DNA of 64,000 bases from Halichoerus grypus. Taxonomy: Eukaryota; Chordata; Mammalia; Carnivora; Phocidae. Shown here one piece after another: positions 54,001 through 63,000 of the stretch (positions are counted from its first letter, which is position 1; every line of letters starts with the position of its first letter). The translations under genes were made by a program, and so were the position numbers. The notes beneath the pieces were generated by a model that saw only the letters and a list, made by a program, of their open reading frames with translations, did no database searches and had not been told where the DNA came from. The stretch spans positions 66,717,239-66,781,238 of the forward strand of contig NC_135712.1 in NCBI RefSeq assembly GCF_964656455.1. The letters are read 5' to 3'.

Positions 54001-57000
54001 TAACTTCAAAAGCCTCTTTCCCCTGCTGCACAGGCATTAGCCCTATGCATCTTAAGCAATGCACAAAGGATGATGGTGCAGAGGGCCAGAACTCATTCTT
54101 GGAACCCTCCCTTCAATGCTGCAATTTTCCCAGACCCTATACTTGTTCACGCAGACACCCTGTAATAACTATCTTTTTAAAATAAATGTTGCTTTAATTT
54201 TTCATGTCTTTCCATGAGCAGGGTGTGGCAGAAACTGCCTATCTTCCTTAATATCTCCCTTGTATTCAGGCAGATGCCCACTAAGAAATACCCATTTTCC
54301 AGCCTCCCCTGCAGTTAAGTGGAGCTAAGAGATTAAATTCTAACCATTAAAGAGAAGTTGTTAGGTGGGACCTCTGGGAAAGTTCCCTAAAAGTGAGACA
54401 GCTGGGAGTAGACTTTTGTCCTTCCCTCTCCCTTTTCAGCGATACAGTTGTGATGGCTATCGTGGAATACAAGACGGCCATCGTGGAATACAAGATGGCC
54501 TTGAGGATGGAAGCCATATGCTTAGAAGGACAAAGCAGAAAGACAGTAAAACTTGGGTTCTTTGTTATGACAAAGCCTCCATTACAGCCCAGGCTAGTGC
54601 AGCTCTGAACTCTCCTTACATGAGGAAAAAAAAATCACCCGTATACATTTAGTTAGGCAACTTCTATTCAGGGTTATCTGTTACAAGCAACTAAGTCTGT
54701 TAAAAACAACAACAACAACAAGAAAAAAACAAAAACAACCATAGCCTCAAAATGGCCATCACTTAGGTTAAGGCCCTAAATCAGTAAAACAAGACTTACT
54801 ACCTAACCTAACTGCATTTCACTCCCCTCCCCACCACAAGTGTAACCTTTAACCAGTCAACATGGAATTTCCTGGTTAATAGTAGGAAATTTACTAATAG
54901 ACCTCTTGTACTCCCCTTAGGAGGGCAACCTTGCCTAAACAATGCATTCCTTGCTAATAAATTTCTTTCTTCTTCTTCTTTTTTAATGCCCTCTCTCTGC
55001 CTTTAAAAACTTTTCTTTTGTTTAGCTCAGTGGAGTCTTCTTCTGCTTGCGAGATGGGATGCTGCCCAATTCATGAATCGTTTAATAAATCCCAATTAGA
55101 TCTTCAAATTCACTGGGTTGAATTTCATTTTTTAACAGGCCTAATTCAAACTGATTCAGGAGGTTAGTCCAAGGAACCTGTCTTTCCCCAATAATCCCAT
55201 TCTGTTGGGCACTTTTTCCCAGGTTTGCAGTTGGCTAGTCCTAAACCCCATATCGGAGAAATGCATCCCTGAGGACATACTCTTATAGACACTTTGGGGT
55301 GGGAGTAGGGAGAGTCCTATGTACTTCTTTGAGTAGTTATAAATTTAGTAGGCTTCCCCAGGCTGGCCTGGAGAACTAACCACCAAGATCAGCATCATTT
55401 CTCCAGGAAAAAAAAAAATGTTCTCAGTCCAAATAATTGATATACAAGTAAAATGTGTAGATCATAAACAATGAAAATGACAAAAGACAATAAAAGAAAC
55501 AGTCAAAAGGTCTAGATCATCAACTCTTTAATTAAAGAGGAAGGCTAGATTTATTATGGAAGTGCTAACATAGGGCTGTTATAATTTGGTAGTTCGTTAA
55601 ATACCCTAGTGGGGAGGGGTAGTTCTAGAAGAAAATCATATCAGATTTTACCCCAGTACTTAAAGACGTTAACCAGGAATCCAGTCTTGCTTTTTTATCC
55701 TCCTCCAACCCCAGGTAATCAGCCCGGATTCCTAGTTGCTTCTCAGAATCTATCTGGGAAGTTTATTGGCAGTTTAAGGATGCCTTAAGAAAAAGAGGTG
55801 GAAATAACACATTACAGTGTTTCAGGATAAGAATAAATATAGCACAGCTTCTGTACAGAATGAGCATTATAAGCAAAATTCATTGTTCACTCATAGTTGA
55901 AAACTGGCTGACCAATGAAAATGAACTTTGTTTATAACACAAAAGTAGGGCAGGTACTTTATTCTCCTCTTTCCTTCAGGTGGCCCTGCCCTTGTGATGG
56001 TGTTCTGAACATATAACTTATAAATAATGATGGCTTTATTTCTTGTGTACATAGAGTGACCATTCTCCCAAATAAAAAATCAGGGCACAAGAGATGACAA
56101 TGCATTTTTGTGCCACTTGTGAAGATACAAGTTTGGGAGATACTGCTTGAATATCAACATAATGAAATATTTAGAAACAATATTTTTCCATTGCCTAGTT
56201 TTCTTTTTAAATTAATTTTGGGCACCTGGCTCAGTCCGTTAAGCATCTGACTTCAGGTCATGATCTCTAGGTCCAGGGATCGAGTCCTACATCTGGCTCC
56301 CTGCTCAGCGGGGAGTCTGCTTCTCTCTCTCCCTCCCCCACTTGCTCTCTCTCTCTCTCTCAAATAAATAAAATCTTTTAAAAAACAAAATCAATTAATT
56401 TATTGAGAGAGCATATTTATTTATTTGAGAGAGAGAGAGAGAGAGCACACACATGCACACAAGAGCGAGGAAAGGAAAGGGGTAGAGGGAGAGACTCTCA
56501 AGCAGACTCTGCACTGAGCGTGGAGCCAGATGCAAGGCTTGATCTCACCACCCTGAGACCATGACCTGAGCCAAAACCAAGAGTCATATGCTTAACCGAT
56601 TGAGCACCCAAGTGCCTCTAAATTAATTTTATTGAGATAAAATTTAAATACAATAAAATGCAGTCATTTTAGAGTATAGTTCAACAAGTTTTGACAAATG
56701 TATACACTGGTGTAACCAACACCCATGATCAAGATATAGAATAGTTCCATTACCCCAAAAAGTTCCTCTTACTCCTGTGTAGTTAATCTGCCTGCCTTTA
56801 CCCTTAGCCCCAAACCAACCACCAATCTACTGTTATCACAATAATTAAATACTGGGTTCCTTTAGGTAAACATAACAGTAATGAGGATCAGTTTTGAAAA
56901 TCGTTTAATTAGGGGGTGCCTGGGTGGCTCAGCCGGTTAAGCAGCTGCACTCGGCTCAGGTCATGGTCCCCGGGTCCTGGGACCAAGCCCCACGTCGGGC

Positions 57001-60000
57001 TCCCTGCTCCGCAGAGAGCCTGCTTCTCCCTCTGCCTCAGCCTGCTGCTCTGCCTGTCTGTACTTTCTATCTCTCTGTCAAATAAATAAAATCTTAAAAA
57101 AAAAAAAAAAGAAAACTGTTTAATTAAAAATGTCCCCAACACTTTAAATAGGAGACTTCAAAACTCAGATTGAATTAAAAAAAAAATTCAAAATGTGTAC
57201 ACTTCAATATTCTAGATTATGCATAATATTCTAAAACTATTACTACTGTTTAAGTGATAAAATAATATCAGGAACAATACCGAACTCTAATAGCACATTT
57301 TATACTGTTCTATCTTAAGGTTTGGTTTCTGCATTCTACTATAAAGTCCTGTGAGAAGCCAATCTTTTATTTTATTCAGGTTACCACCTCCAGTGCCTAA
57401 CACAGTGAGTACAACAAATGCTCAAAAATTGCTGAGTTACTGATCTAGGTAACTAGATCTATTTTTATTATGAACCTGAGTAACTCCTAAATCTGTTTCA
57501 ATTAACAAGTTAAATAATTATTCCAGGATCAAACACCATCTTAAAAATGTTGTACAAGTAACCAAATCTTCCATAATTTTAGTTTTAACCAAAGAACTAA
57601 AGAAAACTGGTAAGATGCTTATAATACAGAATAGTGGCTTTTTTTAGCTTACTATGTAAACCAATCACCAAAAAATAATCCATTCTTAAGTTGTTTTGTT
57701 CTAAAAGATGGTATATTTTGAGTTGGGGTATTCTCAGAGCCCAGATTCAGTATGAGTTAGTTGATGTAAGCTCTAGGCTCTGAGAACACCCCAACTCAAA
57801 ACTATTTGTTCTTTTACCTATACAATGCTGTTTGGGTGACTCATGGCCCTGGTTAATTTGATTCTATTTGTCACATAAAAAGTCTCATTCTATTAATTCT
57901 CCATGCCTAGATAAAAAAATATAGAAAAGCTGATTACACCTAATTCCATAATGAGTTTTATTCCTGAAAAAAAAAAAAAAAAAAAAAGAAAGCACAATAT
58001 TGGTCAAAACAACAAAAATGAAACTTTAAAACAATACAATTAATTATAATTACATATAAAACTTATAAAGGATAAATACTTCAATTTAAGTTTTAAATAG
58101 CCCCTTAAATGGACATTATAAATTAGCAAGTGCTTAAGGCTCTTTTTTCCTTAGGAAAACTACCTTAGGTAACATAAACAGAAAAGAGGTATTTAGCTTT
58201 CTACCCACAGCTAGGCTTGGATAAACACCCAAATTCTTACACTCCAATCTGCCTCATCAGAAAGCATCACTGGCCATCAAACTCTTTTAATCATTACTAA
58301 ACCACCTGGCTCAATTTCAAGATACTCTCATAACTACGTTACAAAGTCCAAGACAGGTCAGAACTAATCTTCGATGTATTGCATTTTGTGCAATTCTGTG
58401 TCCTGGTGACTTAACATGGCTCCTGGATCACAGCAGCCAATCTGAATCACAACATAAAATGGAATCTACCTGGGACACATTCTTAGGGCAAAATCCTTTT
58501 TGCTATATGTTAATTCTAAATAGCTTCAATTATGATGATTCTTAGTGATAATTACAAAAGGTAAGACCTGTCATTCTTACCTAATGAGTGAGATAAAGAA
58601 ATTTTATGTGGGACTGTCACAAATACCCTACCTTTCTTGGGAAGTAGAGAACAAAATGTTCCAAATTAAGATTTATTTAGATTAGTCAATGATATGATGG
58701 ACAACTAAAAAATAATGAGACTAATTTCACTTGCCATATATGAAAGTCAGTTAAGTATCAAAATCACAACTGTTGGCCACCTCTAAGGCTATAGGATATT
58801 TTTCAATCATATCAGTGTATTTACCAGTGTATTTATCAGTATATATAAATATTATATATTTATCGGTGGATAATTTTAATTTGTGGAAGAAAAGGGTTCA
58901 TAGATGGAAATTTTAGAGTTTATAAGTAAAAACTTAAAAAACTAGTAGAAGCCTGAAGAGAGCTAAGAAATTCTTACCAAGATTGACAAATGCTATGATT
59001 AACTAGAAGCCACAGAAAATTTGACAAAGGTGAAACTAGGGGTATAAATTAAAACATTCCTTGAAAGATGCTAAAAACCAAAGAACTATCAAAACAAGAA
59101 ATGGTAAGAGTAGGACAAAAACTCCCTTCTGTAATCATTCAAGTATCTATTATGTATTCAGCACTATGTTAGCAATTTGGGGGAATAAAAAGTTATAAAA
59201 CATAGTCCCTGTTCCCAAAGAGCTAATAGTTAGAGAAACAAGACACAGACATGTCATGCACCATTTAAATAACAATCCAAATAAAACATAGGAACGAAGG
59301 CAAGGGATGGGTAGCTGTGGGTACAGTGGTTGAGAAGGCTTCATAGCCAAGACTGAACATGAGCCGGGCCCTAAGAAGTAGAATTTTAACAGACAGAAGT
59401 TGAGAAGAGCATGAGCAAAGGTCAGAAGATGAGAAGATGAGAGAGGACAGAGTGGTCCAGCATTCATCAAGGAGACAAAAGGGACATACACGTGGGGGAC
59501 AGGTCACATCAGTCATGTCGGGGAGAGTTTTAAATGCTATTCTTATACAATTTTAAGTCATGAAATTTTCGTGAACATGATTAATATATTTCAATATTTA
59601 ATCTGTAGCATGACCTGGAATGTATCTTCATGAGAAACTGTTTTAGAATTGATTGGAGGAGGAGTCAGAGCTGGAGGAATAAAGAGTAATATCAGAAGTG
59701 ATGTTGTAAAACCAGAAGTTCTCAAGGTGGTCCGTGGACCCCTTGGGAGTCACTGGGACCCTTTTAAAGGACCTGTGAGGTTGAAATTATGTTCATAATA
59801 CTATTAAGATGGTATTTGCCTATTTCACTGTGTTGACGTTTGCACTGATGGCACAAAAAACAATGGTGAATAAAACTGCTGGTGTCAAGACAGTGAACCA
59901 AAATGTACCAGGCAGCACTGTATTCTTTTGTTTTTTAAAACAGCTTTATTGAGGTATAACTGATGTATAATAAACAGCATATATTTAAAGTGTACTATTT

Positions 60001-63000
60001 GGTGAATTTTTACATATCTGGACATGCAAGAAACCATCACTATAATCAAGATGGCAAACATTTTGATCATGTCCAAGTTTCCCTGTGATCCTTAGTAACC
60101 CATTTCTCTCTAGCCCCTTGTTCTTGATCTTTTTTGGTCACTATAAATTTATTTGCAAGTTCTACAATTTTATATAAATGGAATCATATAGAAAGTATTC
60201 CTTTTTCATGCTAACGCTAACCAAAGGCAAACTAAACAAAGACTTCAGAACAAGGAAAAACCCAGGAGAAAGAGGATCATTTCATCATGATATAAGATTA
60301 ATCGATTAAGAGGACATAATAATCCTAAATGTATATGAACCTAGTAACAGTTTCAAAATACATGACACAAAAATTGACCAACCTAAACTGAAAAAGAAAC
60401 ATATATACAATTATAGTTGGGAAATTTCCATACCTTTCTCTATATAATGGGCAGAACAAGTGTACAGAAAATCAGTAAGGTTACAGGAGACTTAAAACAA
60501 TTGACTTGAATGACATTTATAAAACACAACAATAGGAGAATACATATTCCTTTCAAGTGTACCTGGAACATTAATCAAGAATGACTATATTCTGGGCAGT
60601 AAACAATAAATTTCAAAGGACTGAAATCATATAAAATATGTTCTCTGACCACAATGGACTGAAATTAGAAACCAACAACAGACAGATAGCTGGAAAATTC
60701 CCAAATATTTGGAAACTAAACATTATACTTCTAAATAATCCATAAGTCAAACAATACATCACAAGGGGAATTAGAAAATATTTGAACAGAATGAAAATGA
60801 TTTTGGAAACTGGTATCATGAAACACATGAACTTGAAAGCTTCTTAATACTTAAAGACTTCTCTGATGAGAATGGTGATATTAACAAATGTCACTTTTTT
60901 TTAATGAAGTATATGGAAATGTGTCAACATTTGGAAGATCTATATAACTCAGTAAACCAATATTTTCCAAATGGCCAATGAAAGGCATTACAAAAGAGCC
61001 ATTCCATGCAAGATGGACCAATGGATTTTATTGTAAAAGTACAAAGAGTTCATTGACTATGCGTTCAGATTCTGTACTGCAACAAACCAACCTTTCAGAA
61101 ACTACCTCTTGTCAAGTTTGGTGGAGTATAAAAAAAAAATTCACAATTATCTAAAAAAGTTTCTAAAATAGTCCTATTTTTTTCAGCTGCATATGTGTGT
61201 GAGGCAACATATCCTTCATATACTTCAAACAAACCAACAAATTTTAACAGACTGAATAAGGAAGCAGATAGAATACAGCTATCTTCTATGAAGCCAGACA
61301 TTAACAAGACTTGCAAAAATGTAAAACAATGCCATTCCTCTTATAACATTTAAAAAATTTTTGAATATACTTATTTTCTTTTTTTAATATTACTACCAAT
61401 CTCATTATAATATAGTTATTTTCATAAAAATGTTATTATGTTCACATACAATGATTTTATTTTAAATGAATTAATAAAAATTTTAAAAATTTATCTGTTT
61501 TAATGTTTAACTACCCACCATTTTTAACAGATAGAAGAAAGCTTAAAACAGTTAAGTAGTAAGACTTGGTGAATGAATGAATTATATTGGTAAAAGGAAA
61601 ACAACTTAGGTATCTATGATGTAAGACTTGGTGCTCAGAAATCTCTGAGATTAAAAAATGATATAATCATAATGAATTCTTTGTTCATAACAGATTTCCC
61701 TGTTCTAATCCAGAGGATTAATCACCATAATTGAGCTGACCAAAAACTCATTCAACTGAAAACATCAGGTTGTATAAGGGCTCAATTAGAATTCCGGCAC
61801 ACTACCAAAAGGCCTTTTATATCCACACTTAATGGACAGGACACATGTCTGTCCAGTGCTGTCATGCCTGGGCTGAGAAAGAATGACTGATGGAGTCAGA
61901 TGGGAGATTCATGCAACGTAGAGCGAGCCCAGACTCAGCAGACATGGAAGTCCTTACCCCAGCTGTGGGGTCCCTAAAGAACTAGATGTATTCGGACCCT
62001 GTCTATGCATACACTGCAGCAGCTAAAGCTCGCAGGACAGACTGCTTGGGTTACTCTTTTCTTAGCTGTAGAATTTCAGAAAAGGTTTACTTCTTTGTGC
62101 CTCTTTTTTCTTAAAACAGGGATAATTTTTTTTTTTTTTAAAGATTTTATTTATTTATTTGACAGAGAAAGAGACAGCGAGAGAGGGAACACAAGCAGGG
62201 GGAGTGGGACAGGGAGAAGCCGGCTTCCCGCCAAGCAGGGAGCCCGATGCTGGGCTCCATCCCAGGACCCTGGGATCATGACCTGAGTCAAAGGCAGATG
62301 CTTAACCGACTGAGCCACCCAGGCGCCCCAAAACAGGGATAATTATTATATCATAGGGTTACTTGATGATTATAAATGTAAAGCACTTAGAAGAGCACCA
62401 AGTATAAGAAGTACTTGATAAATATTACTATTACACAATGTTTTACCTGAAATATGGAGTACAAAATACTAGTCTAATCTACAGGATGGGTGACAGTGCA
62501 AGAAATATAATAAAAGACTCTAAAAGTTAACGATATCTAAAAGTTCCAGGGTTAAAGATTCATAAAGTGATCACAGATAATGTTACAAGAAAAAAATTAT
62601 CTCAAAATTATCATTTGAAAATGAGTAAATAGATTTGGTATAGACTTTCGATTCAGAAAGCATCTACTGAATATTTTCAAAACTGATGCATTCTTTCATG
62701 TTATGAGAAAAATATATACTCAACAATTCTGAGACAAGTGATACATTTTTCCTTTTTTTTATAAAAAGCAAAATTTAAGTAAGCATTTAAAAAAAATTTT
62801 TAAAGCTACAAAGTATTGATCATTGTGTTACATAACTATGTAAATGTCAGCATCTACACCTTGACTTGAAGTGAAAAAAAGAAAAATATAGGCTGAATGG
62901 AAAAGGAAATAGGTGATGTGGATTAAGGAGTGCACCTGTTGTGATGAGCACTGGGTGATCTATGGGATGCTGAATCACTATGTGGTACACCTGAAACTAA

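Larger units (their letters stand above)
59717..61380. mobile_element. hAT-like DNA transposon relic interrupted by L1 pieces
   Basis: 'aagttctcaaggtggtccgt' and 'aaggacctgtgaggttgaaa' start it, and text from about 60860 to 61380 ('ccttcatatacttcaaacaa') seems to continue it. The family is inferred from memory. The gap is filled with L1. Confidence 0.45.

Noticed and set aside
49740..55137. A complete endogenous retrovirus bounded by the two LTRs
   Set aside because: The LTRs are diverged and the sequence between them has no viral gene relics, only L2, SINEC and unrelated DNA.
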